Shown: positions 20,692 through 29,249 of the stretch, one piece after another
Numbering within the stretch: the stretch's first letter is position 1
Layout: every line of letters starts with the position of its first letter
Source of the DNA: an uncultured Alphaproteobacteria bacterium
Lineage (GTDB): Bacteria; Pseudomonadota; Alphaproteobacteria; RF32; CAG-239
Length of the DNA stretch: 37,098 bases
NCBI GenBank assembly: GCA_944392295.1
Contig: CALXWE010000011.1
Location: 1 to 37,098 of the forward strand
Direction of reading: 5' to 3'
Translations under genes and position numbers: made by a program
Notes under the pieces: generated by a model
What the model was told of the DNA's origin: nothing
The model's database searches: none
The model's input: only the letters and a program-made list of their open reading frames with translations

Positions 20692-21348
20692 ATGCTAACC
20701 GAAAAGCAATATAAACTTCTTTTATTTATCAACAAAACCACCAAAGAGACCGGCTGTTCTCCATCGTTTGAAGAGATGAAAGAAGCCGTCGGATTAAAAT
20801 CTAAATCAGGGATACATGCCTTAATTAACGCCTTGGAAGAGCGAGAATTTATTCGCAAGCTTCCGCACAAAGCCAGAGCTTTGGAAGTTATTCGTATGCC
20901 TAAATTTAAGCCCCGCGCCATTATAGAAGAAGAAAAGAAAAAAGAACAGGCTTTACAAAATGCGGCAGCTCAAATTCCTTTATACGGCAAAATAGCCGCC
21001 GGCACACCGATTGAAGCCATCGCCGATGAAACGGAAACTTTATCCATTCCGTATAACATGGTTGCCAAAGGTCATTTTTATGCTTTAAAAATTGAAGGCG
21101 ATTCAATGAGAGATGCCGGAATTTTAGACGGCGACACTGCCATTATCAAACAAGCCGATACTGCCAATAACGGTCAGATTGTTGTAGCTCTTGTCGATAA
21201 CACGGAAGCAACTCTCAAAGTTTTACAAAAAAAAGGTGAAGAAGTTTGGCTTGTGCCCTGTAATTCGGAATATCAAACCCGCAAGCTTGATGCCAAAAGA
21301 GTAAAAGTTCAGGGTATTTTAAGTTCCATTATTCGCAACTACCATTAA
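20692..21348 (+). CDS. lexA: LexA repressor
   Basis: SOS master repressor with self-cleavage. 218 aa from ATG 20692 (MLTEKQYKLLLFI), the usual alphaproteobacterial N-terminus, with GGAG 9 nt upstream. Longer in-frame starts (20614, 20677) overlap or closely follow the promoter and SOS box and are rejected. The winged helix (1-70) has SPSFEEMKEAVGLKSKSGIHALI. The cleavage bond is A103-G104 in KIAAGTP, and the S24-type protease dyad is S138 (EGDSMRDAG) and K176 (EATLKVL). It sits divergent from lysS; no other SOS gene is adjacent. Confidence 0.96.
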   Translation: MLTEKQYKLLLFINKTTKETGCSPSFEEMKEAVGLKSKSGIHALINALEEREFIRKLPHKARALEVIRMPKFKPRAIIEEEKKKEQALQNAAAQIPLYGKIAAGTPIEAIADETETLSIPYNMVAKGHFYALKIEGDSMRDAGILDGDTAIIKQADTANNGQIVVALVDNTEATLKVLQKKGEEVWLVPCNSEYQTRKLDAKRVKVQGILSSIIRNYH

Positions 21349-21444
21349 AAGATAAATAAAAAAAACAAGCCCTTGCAGTTAAAAGTATAAGAAAGTACTT
21401 GCCTTTATACAAATAAACAACCACAATAGAGCAAGGTTTATTTT

Positions 21445-21669
21445 ATGAAAGATTTACATATGCAAAAAAGCACAGCAAATGCGGGACTTGTATTCTTTTT
21501 AGGACTACCGGCGTCTTGCCTACTTTTAGATGTTCTTTTCCGTGTGCTTTGCTTAAATTTTTCCTTCTTTATATTCTTTTTCTTACTTTTCGTAGTTTGT
21601 TATTTGTTTTTAAGTTACGCTTTCCAAAGTGCTATCTTAAACTTATTCTTTGGAGGAATTTATGAATAA
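21445..21669 (+). CDS. Small hydrophobic protein, first gene of the membrane operon
   Basis: Not recognised. 74 aa with two near-continuous hydrophobic stretches (about 13-33 and 36-70), very rich in Phe and Leu. AAGG lies about 7 nt before ATG 21445. Its last codons contain the GGAGG that starts the lipoprotein gene, overlapping it by 8 nt, so the two are translationally coupled. Being so small, it could be a membrane anchor or regulator of the following complex (inference). Confidence 0.55.
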   Translation: MKDLHMQKSTANAGLVFFLGLPASCLLLDVLFRVLCLNFSFFIFFFLLFVVCYLFLSYAFQSAILNLFFGGIYE

Positions 21670-22633
21670 AGATTATTTTTTTACCGCCATTTTAATATTT
21701 GGTCTGCTTTGTTCGGCTGCTTGTAGTACTATTATTGGTGCTTACAGCGATGATCCCTATGGCCCGGTTGTTAATTGTGATTCGGAACTACCTATGGATG
21801 AATTAGTCCGGTGTGTTAAAGACCAATATGAGATAATGGATAAAATTCATATGACACCGAATCAACAAGCAGACAGAAAATGGGCAAATAGATATTCTGA
21901 AGGCGAGTATAGAACAAGTAAACGTTTCTATTTCCCTGATACCTATAAAAATATTGCATATACAACTGTTCCGCAGTTTAACAGTATCAAAGGCTGTTAT
22001 AAAAAAGACAAATGTCAAACGAGACTTCCGATAGGCTCAAGACAAGATGTTTCTTATGATGACTATAAAGGTCGGGGAATAGCTATTGAACATTCAGATT
22101 TTATCCAAACCTTTGTTGTAAGACTAGATAAGAAATGTGAGTATAAAACAGGACTGGAACGACTAAAAAATTGTGCAATCATAGGCGGAATCGGCGTTGC
22201 AACAAAGACCTATCGCCATTTCACTCGCAGTTATAGAAATCGCAATAAAGATATCATATTTTTTGAAGATAACGGAATGAACATCTTTATGGGGAGCTTG
22301 GAGTTTGTTCGTCTTTCCGACAAGAAGACTTTGGTTGGTATAAGGATTTTTGAGTTCCATCCATTTAATCCTGCAAAAGATGGATTCGTTTTAAATGGTA
22401 ATGTTTATGAAAGAAAATCTCCAGGTGGAGGAACTGAAGGCATACATAAGTATTTCATATCAGAACATTTCTCTCCATATGCGGCTTTTACCGTTTGGGA
22501 TATTAGAGATGAGGATATTCAAACAATATCTGATGGTTTTGCCCTTAGTTTAGATAAGCGAATAAATCCCTCTAAACTTTACATTAATACAGGAAATAAA
22601 GTTTATGAAGTATCTATTCCAAAGGGAATTTAA
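21662..22633 (+). CDS. Putative lipoprotein
   Basis: Not recognised. 323 aa from ATG 21662, 6 nt after GGAGG. The N-terminus MNKDYFFTAILIFGLLCSAAC has a lipobox-like SAAC ending at C21, followed by STIIGAYSDD, so it is probably a lipid-anchored envelope protein. The mature part has several Cys (NCDSELP, LVRCVKDQ, GCYKKDKC, KKCEYKTGLERLKNC) that could form disulfides. It is rich in Tyr, Arg and Lys with likely beta-strand content. It is the one non-integral protein in an operon of membrane proteins. Confidence 0.7.
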   Translation: MNKDYFFTAILIFGLLCSAACSTIIGAYSDDPYGPVVNCDSELPMDELVRCVKDQYEIMDKIHMTPNQQADRKWANRYSEGEYRTSKRFYFPDTYKNIAYTTVPQFNSIKGCYKKDKCQTRLPIGSRQDVSYDDYKGRGIAIEHSDFIQTFVVRLDKKCEYKTGLERLKNCAIIGGIGVATKTYRHFTRSYRNRNKDIIFFEDNGMNIFMGSLEFVRLSDKKTLVGIRIFEFHPFNPAKDGFVLNGNVYERKSPGGGTEGIHKYFISEHFSPYAAFTVWDIRDEDIQTISDGFALSLDKRINPSKLYINTGNKVYEVSIPKGI

Positions 22634-22675
22634 TATGAAAATTCTAACATTTTATCAAGGGAGGATTTAACCGTA

Positions 22676-22768
22676 TTGAAAAATTCTTTAGTAAATATTT
22701 TACATTTCCATAATTTAAATCAAGCTTTGATAAATTCGTTACTCTCAGATGAATTTATGGCTTTTTAA
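22676..22768 (+). CDS. Possible 30-codon ORF
   Basis: A TTG-initiated frame (LKNSLVNILHFHNLNQALINS...) with GGGAGG 11 nt upstream lies in the 156-bp gap between the lipoprotein and the next gene. Spacing is long and the start is rare. A second mini-ORF, MKILTFYQGRI, starts at 22635. Both could be remnants. Confidence 0.2.
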   Translation: MKNSLVNILHFHNLNQALINSLLSDEFMAF

Positions 22769-22789
22769 TTTTATTAGTGGAGCAGTCTG

Positions 22790-23587
22790 ATGTTTTTTAA
22801 GCAGTATACTTTATATGAAAATAAGCTCAGCCAGCAGTTGGAAGATGATAATCCTTATAAGAAAAAACTTATACAAATGGAAACACCATCCTCAAAACAT
22901 CCCATATATTCTACTCTGGTTCTAGGATTATTAATTTATAGTTGGATATTTTTTGTTGTTCTTTTCTATACACAGATTAATCAATCTGCTTTATATAATT
23001 TAAAATTGGTAATATCTACATGCAGTATTGTTTTTGTCACACTCAGTATCCGAATTTGTTATAAAAAAGATTACATTGTTAGCAACAACTTTATACACCA
23101 ACGTGTTTTATATATTATTTTTTTCATAGCAACAATTATTTCTATATTAATAGCATCTCTAGATTCTGGAGATATGTCATTTTTAGAAATTTTGCAAACA
23201 TTTTGTATAGTCTTTAAGGTTAATGATAAATCATATATTGCCTTAGTAATATTGTTGTATATTACATTAGGAATAACCTTAAGTTACCATACCTGTCCAT
23301 ATATTATATATAGGGTTTTTTATTCAGTAAATAAAACACATAAAGAATATGTAAATGAAAAAAAATTTATAAATAAATGTATGCCGTTATTTTGTATATG
23401 CTTTGTGGCATATTTACCCTTAATTTATACAACTTTTAATCCAGCAAAAGATAATTTTGCTTTTATGATTAAAAATCTTTCTACTGTTTCTTTGTTTGGA
23501 TTAATACCTTTATGTATATTAATTCTTCAGGCTAAACGCTACTATTATTTTTTTGAACGAGCAATTAAATATTCAAGGAGCAAATGA
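22790..23587 (+). CDS. Polytopic membrane protein of unknown function
   Basis: Not recognised. 265 aa with about six transmembrane helices (approximately 40-62, 70-88, 104-124, 147-168, 196-215, 225-247). A charged cytoplasmic-type N-terminus (ENKLSQQLEDDNPYKKKL) precedes them, and it ends in a basic tail (RAIKYSRSK). GGAG lies 8 nt before the ATG. It overlaps the next gene at ATGA. The coding sequence is strongly AT-rich with Ile, Phe, Tyr and Lys codons dominating, unlike the flanking lexA and parC. Confidence 0.65.
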   Translation: MFFKQYTLYENKLSQQLEDDNPYKKKLIQMETPSSKHPIYSTLVLGLLIYSWIFFVVLFYTQINQSALYNLKLVISTCSIVFVTLSIRICYKKDYIVSNNFIHQRVLYIIFFIATIISILIASLDSGDMSFLEILQTFCIVFKVNDKSYIALVILLYITLGITLSYHTCPYIIYRVFYSVNKTHKEYVNEKKFINKCMPLFCICFVAYLPLIYTTFNPAKDNFAFMIKNLSTVSLFGLIPLCILILQAKRYYYFFERAIKYSRSK

Positions 23588-24027
23588 TGACTGAAAGTAC
23601 AAAACAAGATAAAATTGATAATAATTTATACTCATTATTATTGCTCATAATCGGTGCTTTGGTTGTCGGATTATGTGAAAACTTCACCTATAGCGTAATC
23701 TACACAAAAGATTTTTGGATTGTTTTTGCAAACATGCGTATTGTGGCGATATTTCCTCAAATTATCTATTTTTTTGGTATACTATATACTGCCTATTTTA
23801 TGATTACTTTATATAAAGTATACTCATATAGCCAAAATACATTATTAAAAGTATTTCTTATATTGTATTATATTGGCTTTATATGGAGTATTTCCGTTGT
23901 AAAATACACCTCCCCCATATCATATGCATCAGGCGTTATTTATAATAAAATTGCACACAATGAATGGATAGATACTAAAACACAAATAAACTTAAAGTCG
24001 GAGAATAATTATGCAAAAAATCGTTAA
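23584..24027 (+). CDS. Membrane protein of unknown function
   Basis: Not recognised. 147 aa with about four hydrophobic segments (15-35, 41-52, 54-76, 87-108) and a hydrophilic, Asn/Lys-rich tail. AGGAG lies just before two consecutive ATG codons (23584, 23587); it overlaps the upstream gene by 4 nt and the next by 17 nt, a tightly coupled arrangement. Confidence 0.62.
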   Translation: MMTESTKQDKIDNNLYSLLLLIIGALVVGLCENFTYSVIYTKDFWIVFANMRIVAIFPQIIYFFGILYTAYFMITLYKVYSYSQNTLLKVFLILYYIGFIWSISVVKYTSPISYASGVIYNKIAHNEWIDTKTQINLKSENNYAKNR

Positions 24028-24424
24028 ATTATACAAAACCAATTTAAAATTTAAGTTTCTCTTTGATTTTGGGGTAATCTTTTTTTTCATACAATTTTGT
24101 TATGGTTTATATTCCAGTATCAGCTATTTAATGGCATACTTTAATTTTACCGCAAATTTTCTATTTTTAACATTTGTAATATGGAGCTATCAAGTACTTT
24201 TACATGACGCACAAAAACTCGGTAAAAAGTTTGTTTCAAAATTTATAAATTTTGGAATTTTATATTTTGTAATAAGTATATTTATAACTTCTTTTTTATT
24301 TATGCGTATTCAAACTGTTTTTTCATATTTAGGTTTTTTTATAGGAAATATTATATTTAATAATTTATGGTGCGACCATTTATGTTTAACGTTAAAATTT
24401 ACTTTAATCGGAAGCTTTTTATAA
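24011..24424 (+). CDS. Membrane protein of unknown function
   Basis: Not recognised. 137 aa, Phe-rich, with about four transmembrane segments (16-38, 43-66, 78-102, 106-124). GGAG is 7 nt before the ATG and lies inside the preceding gene. The size and helix count are like the 23584 product, so they may be distant paralogues or subunits of one complex; this is a guess from topology only. Confidence 0.62.
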   Translation: MQKIVKLYKTNLKFKFLFDFGVIFFFIQFCYGLYSSISYLMAYFNFTANFLFLTFVIWSYQVLLHDAQKLGKKFVSKFINFGILYFVISIFITSFLFMRIQTVFSYLGFFIGNIIFNNLWCDHLCLTLKFTLIGSFL

Positions 24425-24445
24425 CAAAATCTTTGTAAGGAAAAA

Positions 24446-25213
24446 ATGATGACTAAATTAATTAATAAATCATCAAGCCTCAAACAAATGACTGTATCTG
24501 AGGTTAATGCTTATCCCAAATCATCTTGGCGTAACAGTTTAATATATAAGTTTATACTAAGCGTTATTGTTATTTACTTATGTGCTTGCATATACACCAA
24601 TATCTCTTATCGGCTCGGTGGATTTACTGCACATAATATGCTTGTTTTTATATGTTTCTTTTTGTTCTGGGGTATCTTTTTTTCTATTTTGTTTAATCTT
24701 AAATCCATATTCTTATTTATTAAAAAAGTTTGCCTATTCATAGTACAAAAGATTTTTGCCGATAAAAACATTTATACTCATCGTATTTTTTTCTTACTCA
24801 GCTCGGCTGCCGTCTTATATATGTATCCCATCTTGTTAAACAAGATTCTGATTCTCTGCCTTATATTTTTTATATTATGTCTTCACCTACGTAAAAAATA
24901 CGGAACTAAAAATACACGAAGCATACTTTATTATAATCTTATAACATCCTTTTTAATGCCGATTATAGCGGCTTTAATTTTCCAGATTTTAATTAAATTT
25001 ATGAATGGTTTAGATGTCCTTGGTTTTTACCTATTGATACGGATTATTTCCTTAACTGTTTTTGCAAGCTCGTCAATATGCGGATTTTTAATATCTATTA
25101 TGCCTTACAGCACTAAAGATATTAAATTATCTTGGTTTAAAAAGAGCTTATTCATAATAGGGTGCTACTTAGTAATCTTTGGCACTTATTCATTACTCAG
25201 TATAGATTTGTAA
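24446..25213 (+). CDS. Polytopic membrane protein of unknown function
   Basis: Not recognised. 255 aa with a hydrophilic N-terminus (MMTKLINKSSSLKQMTVSEVNAYPKSSWRNS) and six to seven transmembrane helices spread over residues 30-252. AAGGA sits shortly before ATG 24446 or 24449. The last gene of the AT-rich operon, it ends before a strong bidirectional terminator. Topology resembles the 22790 product. Confidence 0.62.
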   Translation: MMTKLINKSSSLKQMTVSEVNAYPKSSWRNSLIYKFILSVIVIYLCACIYTNISYRLGGFTAHNMLVFICFFLFWGIFFSILFNLKSIFLFIKKVCLFIVQKIFADKNIYTHRIFFLLSSAAVLYMYPILLNKILILCLIFFILCLHLRKKYGTKNTRSILYYNLITSFLMPIIAALIFQILIKFMNGLDVLGFYLLIRIISLTVFASSSICGFLISIMPYSTKDIKLSWFKKSLFIIGCYLVIFGTYSLLSIDL

Positions 25214-25225
25214 AAAACGATAACT

Positions 25226-25266
25226 AAAAAAATAAAGCTGTGTTAACACACAGCTTTATTTTTTAT
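25226..25266. terminator. Bidirectional terminator between the membrane operon and parC
   Basis: A 15-bp stem (25229-25243/25248-25262) with loop TAAC has core GCTGTGT/ACACAGC, with A-runs before and T-runs after. It can stop both the + strand operon and parC. Confidence 0.92.
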
Positions 25267-27495
25267 TTACTCCTTAAAAAAGGTATTGCTCTTCGGGAAG
25301 CCGAACGGAACTATTTTACCTACCTGAGCCCTGTGTCCGAGCCAGTTGATTAAATCTTTTTCTACCGTTACTCCGCCGGAACGATTATAGACAAAGCCTT
25401 CTTCCTCTTTGAAGATTTGAATATCGGTCATGTGGCAGTCTTTATCTTTGTACTTTTGCAAAGCCACGCCTCTGCCTCTGGCCATGGTCGGAATTTCTTC
25501 CAACTTAAATATCAACAATTTCCGATTTTCACCTACCACCGCTACCATATCGCCGGTAATCTTTTTACAAAATGCCGTATGTTCACCGTCAGCCAAGTTC
25601 ATAATCTTACGACCATTGCGGGTTTGGGCCAATATGTGATTTTCATCTACCACAAAGCCATGTCCCGTATCCGATGCCAATACATAACTTGCCTTGGGCT
25701 CAAACACAAACATTGATGTTATGTTATCGTTATTGCTTAAGTCTATCATTAAACGTACCGGCTGACCAAAACCTCTGCCACTCGGAACATCACTGCCCTG
25801 AATGGTGAAAAACTTACCCGAAGTATCCAATAAAATTATCTTATCGGTAGTTTGGGCATGGATGGCAAAACGCAAAGCATCATCATCTTTGAACTTAAAT
25901 TCATCATCTAAGTTGACATGTCCCTTTAAGGCCCTTATCCAACCTTTTTCCGATAAAATAATCGTTATCGGCTCTTTTTCTACCAATACTTCAATCGGCA
26001 TATCAATATCGGCAGGAACTTCGGCAAACTCCGTACGGCGTCTGCCCAGAGCCGTCTTTTTACCAAATTTTTCTTTAATTGCCTTAATCTCCTCGGCAAG
26101 AGCCTGCCATCTTTTACCTTCATCGGCAAGTAATTCTTCCAAAGTCTTGCGCTCATCGCTTAACTCATCAAACTCAGACTTAATTTCCGTTTCTTCCAGT
26201 TTACGCAAGCTGCGAAGTTTCATATTCAAAATGGCTTCAGCCTGATTATCGGTTAAGTTAAATTCCTTCATCATAACCGCTTTAGGCTCTTCTTCCTCAC
26301 GAATAATACGGATAATTTCATCCAAGTTCAAAAAGGCGATTAAATATCCCGATAAAATTTCCAATCTGGCCAAAATCTTCTCTAAGCGGTGCTGTGTTCT
26401 TCTTTGCAGCACAATATGCCGATGATTCAAAAAGGCCCTTAAAACCTCACTTATGCTCATCACTCTCGGCACACCGTCAGAATCTAACACATTCATATTC
26501 ATATTAAACTTAGATTCCAACTCGGTTTGCTTAAACAAATGTTCCATTAACAAAGCCGCATCTACCGTACGATTTTTAGGCTCTAAAACAATACGCACGT
26601 CTTGTGCCGATTCATCTCTGACATCGGCCAACAGCGGAACTTTCTTTTCGGTCAACAGTTGGGCAATTTTTTCAATCAGCTTGGACTTTATAACCTGATA
26701 AGGTATTTCTTTAATAACTATCTGATATTGCCCGTGGGAGAGTTCCTCTTTTTCCCATTTGGCACGAATACGAAAAGCACCTTTGCCTTGCTTATAATTT
26801 TCAACAATAGTACTGAACGGATCAACAATAACGCCGCCGGTCGGAAAATCAGGTCCTTTAATTTTACGCACCAAGCTTTCATCATCGCAATCTGGCTTTT
26901 CAATCATCAACAGCAGAGCATCACAAACTTCACTTAAATTATGCGGCGGGATATTGGTTGCCATACCAACGGCAATACCCGAAGAACCGTTGCATAGCAA
27001 GTTAGGCACCATTGAAGGCATAACTACCGGCTCGCTTTCTTCTCCGTCGTAGGTATCAATAAAATCGACGGCGTTTTCATTTAAGCCTTCCATTAAAGCC
27101 ATGGCAAATTCGGTTAATCTGGCCTCAGTATAACGCATAGCAGCTGCACCGTCACCGTCGATGTTGCCAAAGTTTCCCTGCCCGTCAACCAGCGGATAGC
27201 GAACCGAAAAATCTTGTGCCAAACGCACCATCGCTCCATACACTGCCGTATCACCATGGGGGTGATACTTACCGATAACATCACCTACCACACGAGCACA
27301 TTTTTTATAGCCGGTTTTAGGGTCTAAGTGCAACTGACGCATAGCATACAACAAGCGTCTGTGTACGGGTTTTAAGCCGTCTCGAACATCGGGCAACGAA
27401 CGAGCTACGATTGTAGACATTGCATATGAAAGATAACGTTTGCTGAGTTCTTCTTTGAGCTGAACTTCTCTGATTTTTTCCTGTTGTTCCGCCAT
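25267..27495 (-). CDS. parC: DNA topoisomerase IV subunit A
   Basis: Breaks and rejoins DNA during decatenation with ParE. 742 aa, the ParC length. The N-terminal winged-helix/tower domain has the catalytic Tyr Y122 in AAAMRYTEARL, preceded by YPLVDGQGNFGNIDGDG. A coiled-coil region (about 350-470) is followed by the C-terminal beta-pinwheel (about 490-735), which lacks a clear GyrA box. The quinolone-pocket segment HPHGDTAVYGAM has Thr at position 83 and Gly at 87 where E. coli ParC has Ser80 and Glu84. It starts 1 nt after the recO stop with only a weak ribosome site, so it is coupled to recO. Confidence 0.95.
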   Translation of the reverse strand: MAEQQEKIREVQLKEELSKRYLSYAMSTIVARSLPDVRDGLKPVHRRLLYAMRQLHLDPKTGYKKCARVVGDVIGKYHPHGDTAVYGAMVRLAQDFSVRYPLVDGQGNFGNIDGDGAAAMRYTEARLTEFAMALMEGLNENAVDFIDTYDGEESEPVVMPSMVPNLLCNGSSGIAVGMATNIPPHNLSEVCDALLLMIEKPDCDDESLVRKIKGPDFPTGGVIVDPFSTIVENYKQGKGAFRIRAKWEKEELSHGQYQIVIKEIPYQVIKSKLIEKIAQLLTEKKVPLLADVRDESAQDVRIVLEPKNRTVDAALLMEHLFKQTELESKFNMNMNVLDSDGVPRVMSISEVLRAFLNHRHIVLQRRTQHRLEKILARLEILSGYLIAFLNLDEIIRIIREEEEPKAVMMKEFNLTDNQAEAILNMKLRSLRKLEETEIKSEFDELSDERKTLEELLADEGKRWQALAEEIKAIKEKFGKKTALGRRRTEFAEVPADIDMPIEVLVEKEPITIILSEKGWIRALKGHVNLDDEFKFKDDDALRFAIHAQTTDKIILLDTSGKFFTIQGSDVPSGRGFGQPVRLMIDLSNNDNITSMFVFEPKASYVLASDTGHGFVVDENHILAQTRNGRKIMNLADGEHTAFCKKITGDMVAVVGENRKLLIFKLEEIPTMARGRGVALQKYKDKDCHMTDIQIFKEEEGFVYNRSGGVTVEKDLINWLGHRAQVGKIVPFGFPKSNTFFKE

Positions 27496-27496
27496 T

Positions 27497-28231
27497 TTAT
27501 TCTTTTTCTTTCGTAAAATTCAAATTATGGAGCAAATTAGCACGATTATTCGGGAATTTCAAGCCGTGCAATTTAAAAAAATTCTTATCTAAAAAAAACG
27601 CCGTCATATTCAACAAATCTGCCAGTTCCGAAGGACTAGGATTATAGTTTTTATCCACAATGTAATGCGGAAATTTATACAATTTTTCCTTATAGGGCAG
27701 TCCTGCCTCCAAGCACACCGCCTTTCCGCTTTTAGGCGATACAAACTCTAAGTTTTGCGTAACCCCGGTGGCCGCACATTCGCTTAAATCAAGCCCTATT
27801 CCCAAAAACTCCAGAAGATAGTATTCCAAAAACGAATATTTTACCAAAAAATTGTCATTTTCAATCGAGCTCATAAAATCTTTAATGTAAAAACTCAAAA
27901 ACTCCGGTTCTTCTTTTTCAGCCAGACAAGAATTCATCATTTCGCAAAAACACGAGAGCATAAACAATTTTTGTTCACTTTGCATAAAGCTTACCGCACC
28001 GGCATGAACCAACTCTACACCTTTAAATTGGGGCATATTTTCATCCAACCGAGAATAAGCATTAAAAGATATAGTGTTTCCGAGTTGATAAAGACCTAAC
28101 TTTTTTTTAGAAAGTCCACCTTTAACAAACCCTGTAATTTTACCGAACTGCGATGACAAAACCGTAACAATCAGAGAATTTTCTCCGTGTTTTAAAAGTT
28201 TTATAATGTATCCCTCATCGCTAAAGTTCAT
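27497..28231 (-). CDS. recO: DNA repair protein RecO
   Basis: Loads RecA on gapped DNA with RecR. 244 aa. The N-terminal OB-fold reads DEGYIIKLLKHGENSLIVTVLSS, then FGKITGFVKGGLSKKK and GNTISFNAYSRL. The C-terminal helical part contains YYLLEFLGIGLDLSECAATG, the family place of a Cys cluster, which is incomplete here (single Cys, no zinc site). A terminator hairpin separates it from kdsA upstream, so recO-parC may use read-through or a weak promoter in the 75-bp gap. Confidence 0.92.
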   Translation of the reverse strand: MNFSDEGYIIKLLKHGENSLIVTVLSSQFGKITGFVKGGLSKKKLGLYQLGNTISFNAYSRLDENMPQFKGVELVHAGAVSFMQSEQKLFMLSCFCEMMNSCLAEKEEPEFLSFYIKDFMSSIENDNFLVKYSFLEYYLLEFLGIGLDLSECAATGVTQNLEFVSPKSGKAVCLEAGLPYKEKLYKFPHYIVDKNYNPSPSELADLLNMTAFFLDKNFFKLHGLKFPNNRANLLHNLNFTKEKE

Positions 28232-28245
28232 ATTGCTCTCTTAAC

Positions 28246-28283
28246 AAAACCCCGCACCCCAAAAGTTAATTTGGCATGCGGGG
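28246..28283 (-). terminator. Terminator of kdsA
   Basis: CCCCGCA (28250-28256)/TGCGGGG (28277-28283) with an inner CCAAA/TTTGG helix. On the minus strand the stem is followed by TTTTGTT. Confidence 0.85.
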
Positions 28284-28306
28284 TAATTATTTACGACCGA
28301 TTAAGA

Positions 28307-29152
28307 TTAATAATCGTGAATTATGGTTTTAGTAATTTTATCATAAGCCATCAATTCGGAAATAACTCTTTCCATATCGCTCAAATACAGACTGTTCGGA
28401 CCGTCCGAAAGAGCCTTATCAGGATTATCGTGAGTTTCCATAAATACGGCAGCCACGCCGACAGCAACTGCGGCACGAGCCAAAACCGGAGCAAACTCAC
28501 GTTTACCGCCGGTAGATGTTCCGTTACCGCCCGGTTGCTGTACCGAGTGGGTTGCATCAAAAATAATCGGGCAGCCGGTTTCTTTGGCCATTTGCGGAAA
28601 AGCCCGCATATCGGTAACCAAAGTATTATACCCAAAGCTGGTACCTCTTTCGGTAATGCAAACATTATCATTACCGGAATCTACGGCTTTTTGTACCAAG
28701 TTTTTAACATCCCAAGGAGCCAAAAACTGACCTTTTTTAATATTAACGATTTTTCCGGTTTTAGCCGCAGCCACCACTAAATCGGTCTGACGGCACAAAA
28801 AGGCCGGAATTTGCAAAATATCGACGTATTGTGCAACAATCGGGCACTGCTGACGTTCATGAACATCGGTAACAATCGGTAAATCCGGGTACAGCTTTTT
28901 AATTTCTTCAAAGGTACGCATACCTTCTTCCAAACCCACACCGCGGGCACCATGAATAGATGTGCGGTTAGCTTTATCAAACGAAGCTTTAAAAATATAG
29001 TTAACACCAAGTTTTTTGGTAATTTCTACCATTTTGGAAGCAATCATAATGGCGTGTTCGCGACTTTCAATTTGGCATGGCCCGGCAATAATGGCCAGCG
29101 GCAATTTATTACCGATTTCAAAATTACCGACTTTTATGGTTTTTTGTTCCAT
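28307..29152 (-). CDS. kdsA: 3-deoxy-8-phosphooctulonate synthase
   Basis: Condenses arabinose 5-phosphate and PEP to Kdo 8-phosphate for the LPS inner core. 281 aa, one TIM barrel. Characteristic stretches are IIAGPCQIES, FKASFDKANRTS, IVTDVHERQQC, LQIPAFLCRQTDL, and FDATHSVQQPGG with the KdsA-specific GGKREFAP. C26 in AGPC is the metal ligand of the metal-dependent class (Asn in the E. coli type). AGGAG lies 8 nt before the ATG. Confidence 0.95.
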   Translation of the reverse strand: MEQKTIKVGNFEIGNKLPLAIIAGPCQIESREHAIMIASKMVEITKKLGVNYIFKASFDKANRTSIHGARGVGLEEGMRTFEEIKKLYPDLPIVTDVHERQQCPIVAQYVDILQIPAFLCRQTDLVVAAAKTGKIVNIKKGQFLAPWDVKNLVQKAVDSGNDNVCITERGTSFGYNTLVTDMRAFPQMAKETGCPIIFDATHSVQQPGGNGTSTGGKREFAPVLARAAVAVGVAAVFMETHDNPDKALSDGPNSLYLSDMERVISELMAYDKITKTIIHDY

Positions 29153-29188
29153 GTAAAAACTCCTATCACTTAAACATAAACTGTGCAG

Positions 29189-29217
29189 ATGATAGGACTT
29201 TTTGCCGAAAAAAGCAA
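29189..29217 (-). promoter_or_regulatory. kdsA promoter
   Basis: On the minus strand TTGCTT (29217-29212) is followed after 17 bp by TATCAT (29194-29189), about 37 bp before the kdsA ATG. Confidence 0.6.
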
Positions 29218-29249
29218 CAAATTTTAATTAATCCACAATCAAAGGAAAC

